Origin: Sialis fuliginosa
Taxonomy: Eukaryota; Arthropoda; Insecta; Megaloptera; Sialidae
DNA: 64,000 nt
Assembly: GCA_961205875.1 (NCBI GenBank)
Contig: OY540814.1
Location: 25,488,151-25,552,150, forward strand
Direction of reading: 5' to 3'
Shown here: in pieces, positions 13,701 to 26,343 of the stretch
How positions within the stretch are numbered: position 1 is the first letter of the stretch
Layout of the letters: the number at the start of each line of letters is the position of its first letter
Translations under genes and position numbers: made by a program
Notes under the pieces: model-generated
What the model saw: the letters and a program-made list of their open reading frames with translations, nothing else
Told to the model about the DNA's origin: nothing
Database searches by the model: none

Positions 13701-14303
13701 CTGTTATACTCTATACTCTCTTTTAAATTGTTCAGTATTTATTTAAAACATTTTTTCAATAATTGATAGTTCTGAAGATATAGGTATATTAAAATGTACA
13801 ATTATTAAAACCTACTTTTCTACACCGTGATCTAACCCCAGTACCTGCTGCTGTTAAGCATAGCCATCATCACGCAAGAGAGATTTGAAGTTAGTGCAAA
13901 ACAAGAAGAAAAAGAAACCATTCATAAATGTGACCGGTAATTACATATGATAATTTGCAAACCTTTGTGGTACTTTTTTATTTACGAAACTAAAAAGCAC
14001 TGTCTGAAACAATTAATCAATATTTTGAATTTGTAATTTGACTGAATATAGCAGATCGTTTTTTTATTTTTATTTTTTGTTTCAGATTGTTTACTTAAAA
14101 TTCCCATTCTACTGTTATATTAATATACTAAAAAACATCAGCCAAGTAAATGCACAGTGCTTCCTCGTACTAAATTCATTAAAGTTTAATAAAGAACTAC
14201 CATTTAATTTTTATACAGTTTTATTTAAAAATATTTAATAGACGCATGAATATTTTTACGTATATTTTTATTTTTTTAGCTATTTCAATTAAAAAAAAAA
14301 ACA

Positions 14304-14490
14304 AATGACGATTTTTTTATGCAAATGGAGATAAATCTTCGTAAGGGAATATTTTACTACAAAAGTTGTGATGACCGATTTTATAGAAAATTAAATGCTC
14401 TACAAAAAAGATTCTATAAAATTTTTACGTAACATAAGTCATTCTTGAGATATCTTGGAAAAAAAATACTGTTTTGGGATGTCACCCCTT
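14304..14490 (+). repeat. Dispersed repeat ending GGGATGTCACCCC, copy 1
   Basis: GATTCTATAAAATTTTTACG, CTTGAGATATCTTGG and GGGATGTCACCCCTTA are shared in order with 16440-16540 and 28600-28745. No TIRs were found. Confidence 0.7.
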
Positions 14491-15971
14491 ACATGAAAGT
14501 ACATGAGTTTAATGAAATTGAATATATTATGTAATGAAATCAAGATTCCATTTATTTACATCATGATCTGTGTAAAAATAAAAATAATAAAAATACATGT
14601 AATTAAAATAATTAAAACTTACTCAACAGATCTTAAAATTTGTTTCACAAAATTGAAAATAAAAAGTCAGTTATATAAATTACACATAATTGATACCAAC
14701 ACGCTATTACTAAAATATAATAATTGCAAAATAATTTCCTTGTACATAACTACTGATTAAATCTCATAAAGAAAAACAAAAGCAGAAGAAATGCAAGGTC
14801 TTTAATTAGTGATCCAAAAGCCAAAGCGACTAACAATGTTTTTTTATAGACTAATGTTCAATTTTAATTTTTTTTAAATACTTGTCATATTATTGAATTC
14901 ATCACCCCTCATAAATTATTTATGATTTAAATTTTAAATTTGACTGTTATACAAAAATGTTGGGGAAGCTAGATTAAAAAAACATGAACATATTTATTAT
15001 AAAATATCATATAGTTGAAACTAATTTTAAGGTTTGAGGATATTTAACAGTGAAATTCCCGTCAAAATCAGATCAGTCATTTTTTTTGATACATGAATCG
15101 TATAGAGGAGATTCGTCTACAATTTTCATTATAACATTTTTTTGTAAAAGCAGTCGTTTTATACTGATTAGATAAGGGGGAGGGGGGGGGGGCTCCTGCA
15201 CTTAGGCCGCTAGGGCCCATTGTGCCCCCTTGAGGTTACAAAGACTTCACTCTTTGAACAGGTCCGTTGCTTCCGCGAAGGAAAGAATCCTGTTCATCGG
15301 TATGTCTTAAATGTCTCTCGGCTCAAGAAAAGGGGAGCCAAGGTGTTTGTTCCTTATTTCAGCAAGTGATGTGCAAATGCAAAGGACGTGTAAAAGATAT
15401 GCAAATGATTTTATACCGAATCAATCTTATCTATAGATAAAAAAATACATGCAAAATCAATACGAGGTCTTAAATATCATTACATCAATACATCATATAC
15501 AGTTTTTACAATCTTTTCCTGGTTTCTTATGGATCGCTGCGGAAACCTTAACTCAAGTACGTTTGAAAATCACGAACTTTGTTGAAATATTTATTATCTA
15601 ATTACTGTACCTGCAGGTGCATTCATCATAAGAACTAATTATTGTTAGGTACGATTAAAATCGTGCATAGAAATATGGTTCTAGCACACGATAGTAAAGT
15701 GTTTATAATTAAAAATAAAGGTCGTTAGTTTGTATGGAGTGCGGAGTGTTTAGAAACAAAAACGATAACAAGTGTTAACATTATTTTACGACGATCCTAC
15801 GGTTTTTGGCTTGTCGAAACTGAATTCGATCGATTTTGGATATTATTTATGATTTTTTTCCCCGGTAACAAATCGAGTTAATGAAGGTTTTTACTTCGGA
15901 ACCCACAGAAACAGCACTGCTTTTGATATATGTATATATATATTTTTTTTAATGTTTGTTAGACCATATTA

Positions 15972-16098
15972 CAGTGGAACCTCGTTAATACGTTTTTGAA
16001 GGGACTGAGGTAAAACACGTATTAACGAGAAAAACGTACATGGGATCTTATGGAAGAATGCCTGGACCTAAAAAAAACGTACTAACGAGGTTCCACTG
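15972..16098. mobile_element. pogo-like MITE, 127 bp
   Basis: CAGTGGAACCTCGTTAATAC and its inverse end (GAGGTTCCACTG) are flanked by TA on both sides. It shares its terminal motif with the element at 572. About 35 of the bases at each end are part of the inverted repeat. Confidence 0.9.
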
Positions 16099-16309
16099 TA
16101 TTTGAAATCAGAAACATTCCGGTTGTCGGACTTAAAAAAGTATTTATTTTGTTTAAACAATCAAAAAATTCATATGAACAATTTTTTTTTCAATGATACC
16201 TTAATCAAAAAATTTTTTTTAAACTTAAATTAGTAGGAACATACCTACAAGAAATAATATTTCAATAAATGAAAAGAAAAATTTCAGAAATTAACGTTGA
16301 TTGATGAAA

Positions 16310-16540
16310 TTTTGCAAAATTGTTCGAAATGCACAGTACAAAAATTTAGAGTACGTCATTTTCATTATTTTTCATTTTACAACAAATTTTACTTCAAAAT
16401 CTACAGACAGACAGACAGATACAAATGGGGTAGTGGCCTTGAATATACAACATTCCACAAATCATTTCATAAAATTTTCACGTAACATGTGTCGTTCTTG
16501 AGATATCTTGAAAAAATAACTTATTTAGGTTGTCACCCCT
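16310..16540 (+). repeat. Dispersed repeat ending TTGTCACCCCTCC, copy 2
   Basis: ATAAAATTTTCACGTAACAT and GTTCTTGAGATATCTTG precede TTGTCACCCCTCCCCCC. It also has CAGACAGACAGACAG, a short GACA microsatellite. Confidence 0.7.
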
Positions 16541-17692
16541 CCCCCCAATACGATTTTAATGATTTTTAAACGGAACCGTCCTCAAGCCAAATCCAATCAA
16601 TCAACCAACCAAGTTTCATTAATATCGGTTCAGTGGTTCGAGAGTTTTACATGTGACAAGGATTCAGGGTACAGATAGACACACAGATAGTGTTTGTCTA
16701 TAAAATTGAAAATTTTGAAACCGGAGAACAATTTTTTTAAACGATCACAAAACTTCTCATATCTTCGATAATACAAGGAAGCAAAATAAGTATTTTTAAT
16801 TAAATTATTACGTGTATTATAGTGCATAAGAAAACATGAATGCAATTCTACAATATCTTATGTTGTTTTGAAATATGAATATAACGACGTATTTAAGTAA
16901 ACCTGTACTGATATATCTTAGTTTAATAGATAAATTAGAAACGTCATGTTAGCCGCAATTTAATTTATACGCTATTAAATCGGATATCATTTATATACAC
17001 ACAAATGTACTGATTATTTCTGATATATCGTTACAGTTGATACAGGACTTTTAAAGTTATTATTCACAATAACAGATCACCTAACATTTATCTGAGAATT
17101 TGATTACATCTCATTCATTTATTTTAATTAAAATTAGTACTGAATGAACATTCCAAATCAACATATTGAAATAATGTTTTTTTATTAAAAGTCAAAGTTA
17201 GTTAACTGTGCAAAACAAAATTATAAACAGAAGTTAATTAATAGATACCCAAAAATTTTACAGTTGTCGAAAAATAAATTAATATCAACTAATTTTTTGT
17301 TTGTAAAGAATTCCGCACTTTCTTTATGGTTTCAGTTAATTTTTATATAACAATACAATATTCTATAGAAAAATAACAATAAATTCAATTGAATTTGTGT
17401 TTATTCTTTCATTGAACGGACTGTATACTTGCATCCTTACACACAAATTAATATTAATTATGTACCTTTACAATACGGGCTACAGTCTTGACGTAGCGTT
17501 GAAATCACTAACCGTGTATATCTTTTGTAATCAATTATTTCTATATAATTCAATACTATATGTGTTTAATAATGTAAAACTATAATGATAACATATGTTG
17601 CCTCGATTCCTTTGTAAAATATTCTTACATTTAACATTTTTTCTTAAATATGAAGTAAATATACCTATTTATATTAGGTATAAGACTGTCAT

Positions 17693-17900
17693 CCATACTA
17701 ATATTATAAATGCAAAAGTAACTCTATCTGACTGTCTCTTACCTTTTTACTGCTAAACTGCTGAACCGATATTGATGAAATTTGCCAAGGAGATAGATTG
17801 TATCCTGAGGACAGATATAGGCTACTCTTTATCCCGAAAAATTGATTAGCTAAAAAAAAAACATATTCTTCGCGAAGAGGGTCAAGCCATCTAGGAGGGT
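17693..17900 (+). mobile_element. Dispersed CCATACTAATATTATAAATG unit
   Basis: Begins CCATACTAATATTATAAATG, with CTGAACCGATATTGATGAAA and GGCTACTCTTTATCCC. This short non-coding family is widespread in insect and other arthropod genomes and is often classed as SINE- or Helitron-like. A related 3' end without the head is at about 10625-10705. Confidence 0.75.
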
Positions 17901-18727
17901 GGATATTTAAAAAATGTATCGTAAAGCAACTATTTTATAGAGAAAAATATTTTAGACAGTTTGAAGAACTTATTTTCCCAATTTTGTTTTTATTAAGTAT
18001 TAATCAACATAATTATCATAAACTCCACAAAAACCATCAAAATATGAGATCGGAGCATTGTTTCAATTTAGTAAACCGGTACTGTAGATTGGACTACGGG
18101 GTTGATAATTCTGACTTTAATAGAATCTTAACTAAAATATACCTGTAAGCAAAACATAATATATATTTGTGAATTACAGACTATCAAGCAATTATTAATC
18201 ATAAGTATTAAAACAAAAAGCTATAAGAAACCAGTCTCGTTACATTATTTCAATGAAATAATTCAAGAAAGACAATCATCACATATGTCAGGATTATTGG
18301 TACAAGTTTCATGATTCCAGTTATGGCAACTACGTGCGGTCCATTTTAAACAACAGTGTAAGAAGTGAGAAAAAAAATGTAACAAAAACATAACCTATCA
18401 AAGCCGCCAATCAATCCATGACAGTTAATTGTTGATAAATTGCTGCTGCAAACTATAAATTAAAAACGTTGTACTAACTATACCCTTAGCACGAATCACT
18501 CAAAATTACATCAAAAATCACTTATTTACATTTGCAGAAACAAAACACTAATATTCAACTTATAATATAGCCGATATGCAATGAAGTTAGGCGCCTATCG
18601 CATGGTGTTGCCATTTAAGAAATCAGAAAACTACTTTTCGAGATATAAGGGTGGTTCACCAATATACCATACTTTCCCCTACATATTGCCTATTAATTTA
18701 AAATAAATAAAATCATGTAGATGTAGA

Positions 18728-18870
18728 TTTATTTCGCCCGCGCCGCTCCTGTCGAGTTCCGCGGACCATACACATGGAAGCAACTGAGCATGACTCCATT
18801 ATAAATAGCATCTCAATGTAATACCTCACCTGTAACACGTTCTTCAATTTGTCTTCCGTCAATTCTTTGT
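18728..18870. promoter_or_regulatory. CpG-rich patch with TATAAATAG upstream of the gene
   Basis: TTTCGCCCGCGCCGCTCCTG and GTTCCGCGGACC are followed by TATAAATAG at 18801-18809. This could be an old promoter or a transposon end. No downstream reading frame supports a gene. Confidence 0.25.
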
Positions 18871-19282
18871 TTCGCTCAGATCTGTGTCATTGTTTACAAA
18901 ATTAATCGGTTCGGCTTTTTATTACAATTCAACTGCTTTTCTTTTTTATAACTTTTGTGTGCTAGGTACCGTTACTCATCAACAATGTTCTGTTCTATTA
19001 TTTTTGTTTTTAATTCTAATTTGCGTTTTATTACAGTTATTTTTCATGTATGCAAACTGAAAACAACTTACGTTAAAAATAATTTAAATTTTTAAAATCT
19101 TAATTAAATGGAAAATATTTCTCAAAAAGTTCTACTGTATATTAATTCTGCACACTGAGGCGAATTTTTTCTCGGTCTCGGCCTCGAAACGGAATAGAGA
19201 CGGTCTGAATTTTGATGAGATGATACCAAGATGAAGTTAATTTCATTTATAACTTTCATTGAGAAGTTTCGCTTATAAAATA

Positions 19283-19601
19283 CTAGCTGTTACCAGCTAC
19301 TTTGTCCACGTGGAATACAGATTAGGTAAGACAAATTTCTGTTATGATGATAGTCGATAAAACAGGTTTTAGTTTCACATTTGCACGTTAGATGGCTACG
19401 TCAAGAAAGTATAACCTTTGTGCGTACAAATGTCACACACCCATTTTTTTATCTAATACTTTTTTCGGGATACAAAGTAGCCATCCTTCCTTAGGATGCA
19501 AGTTATTTCCCTGTAAAATTTCATCAAGATCGGCTCAGCCGTAAAAAGGTTACAAACAGATAGATACACACTTTCGAATTTATATTATTAGTGTAATATG
19601 G
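19283..19601 (-). mobile_element. Dispersed CCATACTAATATTATAAATG unit, inverted
   Basis: On the minus strand it begins CCATATTACACTAATAATAT, has GCCGATCTTGATGAAATTTT and GGCTACTTTGTATCCC, and ends in GCTGGTAACAGCTAG, the usual 3' end of the family. It is the longest copy here. Confidence 0.75.
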
Positions 19602-21500
19602 ATTATCAATAACTAAAAGATCTTCAAATCAATAATTAAAGTAAAATATTTGTTATGTTTTCTAATTTTTTTTTAATTATTTAAAAATTCACACAAAACC
19701 GAAACTTTTTTCGAACTCGGTTTTCTCCGTGTACGAGACAAGACCTAAATATGACCAGATTATTTTTTTACGATATGAAACAGATAACTTAAAAAAATTA
19801 TTTAAATTTAAACAAATAATTTTTTTATTTAAGAGTTTAAAAGATATCATTATTATGTTTATTTTGGAATATATCATAAATCATTTAGATATGTTTACAA
19901 TTTAGAATTTAAAAAAAAAATCGTGATTTTTTTTTAATTGAATTTAATCGTTGCTAATATCATTCCAATAAAAAAAACATTAATAAGCCATTATGAAAAG
20001 TAATACCTAACAGTGTTTTGTCCTTAATTATACAAATATTAATTGATATTTGCAAATATCCGCCATACAGTGCATTCCTTCTGTTTAATAACCGTGCATT
20101 AAAAAAGCACTTCATTTATTTAGAAATTATTTTCCTCAACTCAAAACAAATATTTATATTTATCAAGATTAATAAAACAATTAATATTTTAACATAATTT
20201 GAATTAAAAGTCATTAACTCAAAAGAATCGAATTTCAGAAAAAATGTTAAATAAAATAATTGTGAGGTCTGAAGTTAGCTATTAAATAGGTGGGTTTTTG
20301 GGTTTGGGGCCCTATATGGGCCTTCTAAATAGCTCACTGTATTCGATTTAATTACTAATGTGCTTTTATTGTGTCCAAAAGTGCACCGAAAAAAAATAAT
20401 GCTTAATAGAAATTCTGCATGAAAAATATGGTTTCTGTGTAAAAAATTGGACCTAAAATTGACCCCAGATCCAACCTTAATTTAAATTAATGATGATAAA
20501 AATCCTGACTCATAAATAGGGGTTTCAATTAAATAAAATTTTACCGGATAATGCCAAATTGGGCATATATCGGGTATTAAAAAAAATACATTTTTGAAGA
20601 AAAAAAAATTATTTATTTATTTAACATTTTTTTCTGAAATTCGATATAATCGAGTTATTTTTGGATCCAGGTCAATATTGTACACCCTATACATAATTAA
20701 AACTAATATTTTCAAATTATAAACCAAAATGTATGATTCGTGATGAAAATACTTTAAAATCTACAATTAAAGCAAACAAGTTCAAGTAATTCTTATAATT
20801 TGAATTTCATAACTTACAGCTACATAATGGTTGAACATTTTAACAACATTAAGAATGCAAACTGTATCCAATGTGAAACATCCGTTTCCATTAAATGTTA
20901 TCCAAAACTTTATGTTAAAACTCTCGTAGTTTTTATAATACCCTTGTATGAATTAATGTAAAATGAGCCATTGTTAATGTTTTTATGACGTTTGTATGTA
21001 AATTATATTTCCATATTAAATCACTGTATTTAAGATACATATATACATATAATTTTTAATAAGACCCTGAAACACGTAAAATTCTGTTTTTATTAAGATA
21101 CTACAGAAAATATTATAGAATTTATATTTTTGATAACTATTTTACATATTTTTATTAAAATTCTTACACACAAGTTAAAAAATCGTATAAAACCATGCTC
21201 AATAATATTCCACAATAAATGTGCAATATATTGAACATAAAGGACCCATATTGACATTTTGCACAAGTTTTAAATAAAAACAGAGCTTTGCATGTACTTT
21301 TTTCAGTAATTACGGATTTTTAAATGTACTTAAATATATACAAATATATACTTAAGTGTTTTTTTTTTGTAGTTGTTCACATATCTGAATAAAATGATTG
21401 CATATTTGAATTATTTTGAGCAATATAAACTATAAAATATTGTGCAATAATTTTATATAATATACTCGTAATTGCACAATGTTATTTATTGGCAGCACAA

Positions 21501-21715
21501 TTAGGGTGACCAGATTTTAGTTTTGGTAAACCCTGAGATATAAATGAAAACCCCTTTTTATTTTATTTTTATTTTATTTTTTTTATTTTCATAAAATTTG
21601 TTACCATAATCTGTCATCGCAAAACCCGGAGAAATTGCACCTAAACCCTGAACCCGGAGATCCAGTGTGCAAACCCTGAGACTCTGGGTCAAAACCGGAG
21701 ACTTGGTCACCCTAA
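21501..21715. mobile_element. MITE with TTAGGGTGACCAGA ends, 215 bp
   Basis: Ends TTAGGGTGACCAGATTTTAG and CTTGGTCACCCTAA are inverted repeats. AAACCCTGAGA and ACCCGGAGA motifs repeat inside. A degraded second copy is at 62846-63027. Confidence 0.85.
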
Positions 21716-22150
21716 TCACAAGAAGAACAAATTTTAAAACGCGAGCAAATATTGTCTAAATGTATCCCTGGCAGACAACATACAGAGTAAAATAATAAAG
21801 AAGAAAATCATATTTTCCGCACGAGTTAAAAAATCATAATAACAAAAGTTGTGAGATCTGGCACGGGAGAACAATGCTCCATACAGAAGCCAGCCATACA
21901 TCAAACGTTGCTAAACTCGTATCTATTGTTGTACAGTTAGATTGTGTCAGATGCGAACTACTGATAAGTAAACGCTTTTTTTGTGCTCTGTGATGTTTGT
22001 TTGTATGTATTGTATTGTTGTTATTTTGTTTATCAAAGTACCGAGTAATTATGACCTCCTGATACATCAGTGTGAACATGTGTTATATTATGTATAATTA
22101 TAATTTTATTGGTTATTGTAATCGCGACTCACGTAATTTGACTATATAAT

Positions 22151-22329
22151 CCATACTAATATTATAAATGCGAAGCAACTCGTCTGTCTGTCTGTTTGTT
22201 ACCTTTCCACGGCTTAACCGCTACACCGATTTGATGAAATTTAGCAGAGAGATAGCTTGCATCCTGAAATATTATGTTAGTTTGTATTTCGAAATTCAAC
22301 GAGGACGAAGTCACGGGTAACAATTAGTG
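22151..22329 (+). mobile_element. Dispersed CCATACTAATATTATAAATG unit, short copy
   Basis: Starts with the family head and ends in GACGAAGTCACGGGTAACAA, with the middle deleted. The Helitron or SINE class is undecided. Confidence 0.75.
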
Positions 22330-23319
22330 GTTAATATTGTTGGAAATATCAACTTTTTGGATGTAATCAATTTTAATAGTAAAAAACAGCAGAACACTTT
22401 GGCATAGTCACTTTTCTTGCTAAGCAACCATGGAGGACTAGGGTATATCGGTTTTTGATAGTAACTCTGATTTTCAATCTTAATTTTCAAAAAGTTCACC
22501 CAGTTTTCAAAGTGGTCTTTCATATAGTAATAACAGGAATTGCTACAAAATAGAATGCAATGAAAATTTTTGATTCTATATCACTCATTTATGAACTATA
22601 GTCTTCATCTTTCTGATATTGGTCAATGAAAAAATCCTAACTTTTGAAGATAACTTTCAGTGTAGATTTTGAAAGTGCTGAAAAAATAGCATTTTTAAGA
22701 GAAACTATGCCTGAAATTACAGCCAAAACAATGAGGTTGCTACACAGAATTTATGATAAAACATTTGAAACATAATTAGAAACTTGAGAAAAATAAACAC
22801 CCATTTGTTGTCTCAAGTGGTCGCTAATCAGTCGAATACAAACTAATGTTTTAATTTCTTTTTTTAATACGTGAAATGATAAAAAATCAGATAATTCATA
22901 ATTAAAAGTAGCTCCCACGCTTCTTAAATGTGGAGACCATTGCTTTAAAATATGAGCTTATTCAGTTTTAATAATCGATAGTTAAAATTATATATCCAAA
23001 ACAAACAATAATAGGTATTAGTACATTTTGAAAACGAACTGTAAATATTAGAGGTCAAAATTCTATAATCGAATTAACCTAAACCAGTTTCCACACCAAA
23101 TTTGTCAATCAAAACAAAAATAAAACAGCATAACTGATCCATATGTTTAATTTGACTTCTGTATTTATTTCACGGAACAACTCCTCTCTTTCGTATAAGA
23201 AAATTTAACCATACTTCCATCTCTCTTCAAACAACCAAACCCCGCATCTTTCCTACTTTATTTAAATAATTCGCGTTTGTAACAAGGTAAACCACGGTAT
23301 GATCTCAACATTCAACAAT

Positions 23320-24601
23320 AAATGACATCAGTTGTATCTTCCGTCTCACACACCTCGAATGTATTAGATAAGGACGGAACGACGGTAGGCATGTCGAGTG
23401 TTGCATACTAAAATATTTACTCAGCTAAGTCATTATTTCTATGCTAGTTTAGTACACTTTTGACTTACGTTCTGTGCGTATATGAAAGTAAGGTTTTTCG
23501 ATGTGGGAATTTTGATTGTTATTTTTTATAATCGTGTGGAAAAACAATTGAGTAATAGATTTATTTTTCTATTGTTGGTACACCATGTGAAAGTGTCTTG
23601 TTTTGTCTAATATTTTCTTGTATTATTGCATTGAATTGTTGACCGCATGTCAGAATGAAGTGAATTCAATTTTTTTAAATTTTTTTGACAGTGCAGTTTC
23701 GTGCGTTAGTGTGTCTGTGCGTAATCAACGGATGTGGATATTTATACGGTTGGTTTCCGTCCTGGATTTTAACACCAATAGAAATTTATTCTTTGGAAAA
23801 AAGTGTTTTTAAAAGTTTAAATATTTCTGAAATTTATTGAAGAAGATGTATTCTAAATGAGAGATGCCCAGTTGCGATTTACCAATCGATTGTGATAAAC
23901 TTTAAATAAGAATTCCGGATTTTTAAATACATAAACAAAGAAATTCGGGGAATAGTTTAGTAGTCTGTTTTATACATTGATAGATATTTTGGTCATCAAT
24001 TTTGAATTTACTTCTATTTTCATCCCAATAATTTTAGATACAATTTTTTAACCAAATCTTTAGAATTTTTCAAACCACCAAAACTGTACAATTTCACATT
24101 ATTTAATCTATTTTTCTTCAATATTTTCAGCAATATCTATACAAAATTAGAATTTAAAAAAATTAAAATCTCGCGCCAAATATGATATTCAGTGGTATTT
24201 AAAATAGAACAACCAATAAACAACTCAGCGAAGTATTCCAAAACTGCACTTAAGTGACATCGTTACTGATACCAAAGTGGGTTAAAAGGCGCCAAACAGA
24301 CAAGAGTTTAAAGTGCGCGCATAGTTTTGAGTAGTTGTAATTTAAAATGCTATTCCAAAAGACAGGAAACAGATAATTACACGTTTGCACTGAAATTACT
24401 GGACTAATTTAACGATACCAAAGCAATTTTTGAAGAAGTTAATGACATTGATATGAAAATTGCCAGTAGCCAAAAGAAGTGGCGAAATAAACAACTCTAA
24501 TAAAAAATACTAATATACAAGTGTTTGAGTAAGAGTTAAGTAGTGTTTTCGAGTGCGTAGTTTAGGGGTGGTGTCCGTTTAGTGGTGAATGAAGCACAAC
24601 A
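23320..24601 (+). promoter_or_regulatory. Probable promoter and 5' leader of the gene
   Basis: This stretch precedes the first coding exon and has fewer recognisable repeats than its surroundings. An arthropod-type initiator TCAGTTG lies at 23328-23334, and a second weaker one (TTCAGTG) near 24190. Two E2F-like sites read on the minus strand, TTTGGCGCGA at 24171-24180 and TTTGGCGCC at 24288-24296, lie 110 bases apart. The last 300 bases lack long ORFs and resemble an untranslated leader. There is no convincing TATA box. The transcription start cannot be fixed by reading, and the leader could contain a spliced intron. Confidence 0.35.
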
Positions 24602-24638
24602 ATGGTGGGTGATGGCGACAAGGGGGACGGTCCGCCAG
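24602..24638 (+). CDS. First coding exon of a proline-rich protein gene (partial gene)
   Basis: The ATG sits in a strong insect-type context (CAACAATGG), and the exon encodes MVGDGDKGDGPP plus one base. I chose the donor CAG|GTGAAG because its phase (one base left over) matches the acceptor at 44485: the joined codon is GCT (Ala) and the frame then stays open through three more exons. A second donor at 24700 (CAG|GTACAC) leaves two bases, and joining that to 44486 gives a stop codon (TGA) at once. The reading frame after 24638 also looks coding-like (GEAGGTPQALPAHCPLPTHS), so the longer exon could be used with an unseen intermediate exon or be a non-productive isoform. The product is acidic and glycine-rich, has no hydrophobic signal sequence, and suggests a cytoplasmic N-terminus. 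The start and donor are inferred; RNA evidence is lacking. Confidence 0.6.
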
Positions 24639-25281
24639 GTGAAGCAGGGGGAACGCCTCAGGCGCTCCCAGCACACTGCCCACTCCCTACCCACTCCAGG
24701 TACACCCAACACACTAGGAAGCAACACAATCATTGTTGTTGTTTTTGTTATTTGACGGTAGTCGTGATGCGATACCCAGTAGTCCTAGATATGTTTGTAC
24801 CGGGAAGCCGTTATCAGTTTGATTTATTTTTTTGTTTGTGGCCCCTATACGTGTTTTAATTAAGGGGTTACATCTAATATACTAACTAATTTTTTATTGG
24901 ATTAAATAAAAATGATATTTAAAAGGAATTATAAGCGATTTTTTTTTCGAAGTGACGATTAGATGTAATCTCTTAATGGTCTAGATCTAGATCAGTGGTT
25001 TTCAACATATGATCAGCGAAGCTACCGTAAAATGGATCTCAATGTGTCATTTTCAGTTCTACGTGATAGTATATATTGTATAATAAATAAAGGTTTTCAT
25101 TAAAAAAAATATTTCTATCTTTAGGAGATCCGCACAATTTGTTGTGTTTTTGGGAGTCAGTCATTGTAAAAATATTGGGAACCACCGCTTTAAATAACAC
25201 AAGTGCATTGGATGGTCGTTATGTGATAATACAATATGTCATGTAGTCTCGCGTTTTAATATCCAATTCAGTACTATAGTC

Positions 25282-25457
25282 CAGCGGTTCTTAAACTTAT
25301 GAGGTCTAGGGACCCTCTCCTGACAGAAAAACAAAGAAGGTCGTTAAATACTAATTAATCATTGATAAATAGAAATGTAAAAGTACTTTAATTTATGCCA
25401 AATATGTTTCACGGACCCCTGCCAAAAGTTCAGCGGACCCTAGTTTAAGAATCGCTG
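25282..25457. mobile_element. hAT MITE, 176 bp
   Basis: Ends CAGCGGTTCTTAAAC and GTTTAAGAATCGCTG, with a perfect 8-bp duplication CTATAGTC at 25274-25281 and 25458-25465. Confidence 0.9.
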
Positions 25458-26013
25458 CTATAGTCTGTTTCATTTAAGTTTGCAGTGGTTGCCGGGGATT
25501 TGGCAGTACGAATATTATCATATATAATAAATCATAACTCCGTTAAGATCGACTAAGTACATTATATGGCAGAGCCATTTAAATTAGAATATGGCTAATA
25601 AATGAATCTATTAGAAGCGAAAACGAATTTATTTATAAATTTTGTATTGGGGTACTTTTTTAACGAGGTAATCTAATTTTAAATATATGTAACATCGATT
25701 TATCTATTGTTAATGTTTGCTTCTATTTTATAAGTAAATGAATAGAAGTATGCAGTTTAGTATTAAAATACTATGTATGTACAAAGCTTCCAATACTTGC
25801 TTAATGGTTATTACAGACAGACTGATAACAGATATATTCTAAATGTTATACGTATACACTCACGACAACTGTACTTACAAGATTTCTCTTTTACTTAATA
25901 CGTTGTTTTATTCTCTAGCAATGAATGTGTTTGTAAAACAGATGATATTCTACAAATTAAATATTTTATAGTTATTGATATCGAACAATAATATACGCAG
26001 CAGTAACCGATCA

Positions 26014-26343
26014 GGACATTTAAACTAATTATTAGTATAATATATTTATAAATTATTATATTATCATAGCAACTGCTTTACATTGTTTCAAATTTCACTA
26101 TTGTTTCTTTTATATCTATGTGTCCATCACTGCGTGCTCATTACTGGTTTTACTTTATCCATTACTGGAGAAAAAACATAAACAAAATAAAAGACTATAA
26201 TTTAAAAAACAAACTATATTTGCGGACTTTGGTAATTAAATTGATTAAATAAAGAGTTACTTGTTTTATTAGTAACATGAGTTGATGAGAATTACAAAAA
26301 CAGTAAACCTTGCTCTTATAGCGGCCATAACTAGTGCCAGTAT
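26014..26343 (-). repeat. Dispersed repeat, copy B (inverted)
   Basis: Reverse complement of the unit at 11520, with the same block order and small indels. The pair is 14 kb apart in opposite orientation, one outside the gene and one in intron 1. Confidence 0.8.

Larger units (their letters stand above)
11908..17692. other. Upstream DNA between listed repeats
   Basis: AT-rich with C- and G-runs (12233, 12367, 15177). A moderately GC-rich patch at 15190-15370 has an open frame of about 60 codons on the + strand, but no splice sites or recognisable motif support an exon. Confidence 0.4.
19602..23319. other. Upstream DNA, mostly featureless
   Basis: Contains only the MITE at 21501 and the short dispersed unit at 22151. 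The rest is AT-rich with no coding signal. Confidence 0.5.

Noticed and set aside
15190-15430. Possible extra exon, open + frame of about 60 codons
   Set aside because: No acceptor and donor pair, no recognisable motif, and it lies upstream of the gene's first exon beside a G-run repeat.
24602-24859. 85-codon ORF beginning at the exon 1 ATG
   Set aside because: Its second half (RYTQHTRKQHNHCC...) is beyond two good donors and looks like intron. Only the first 12 codons are supported by phase.
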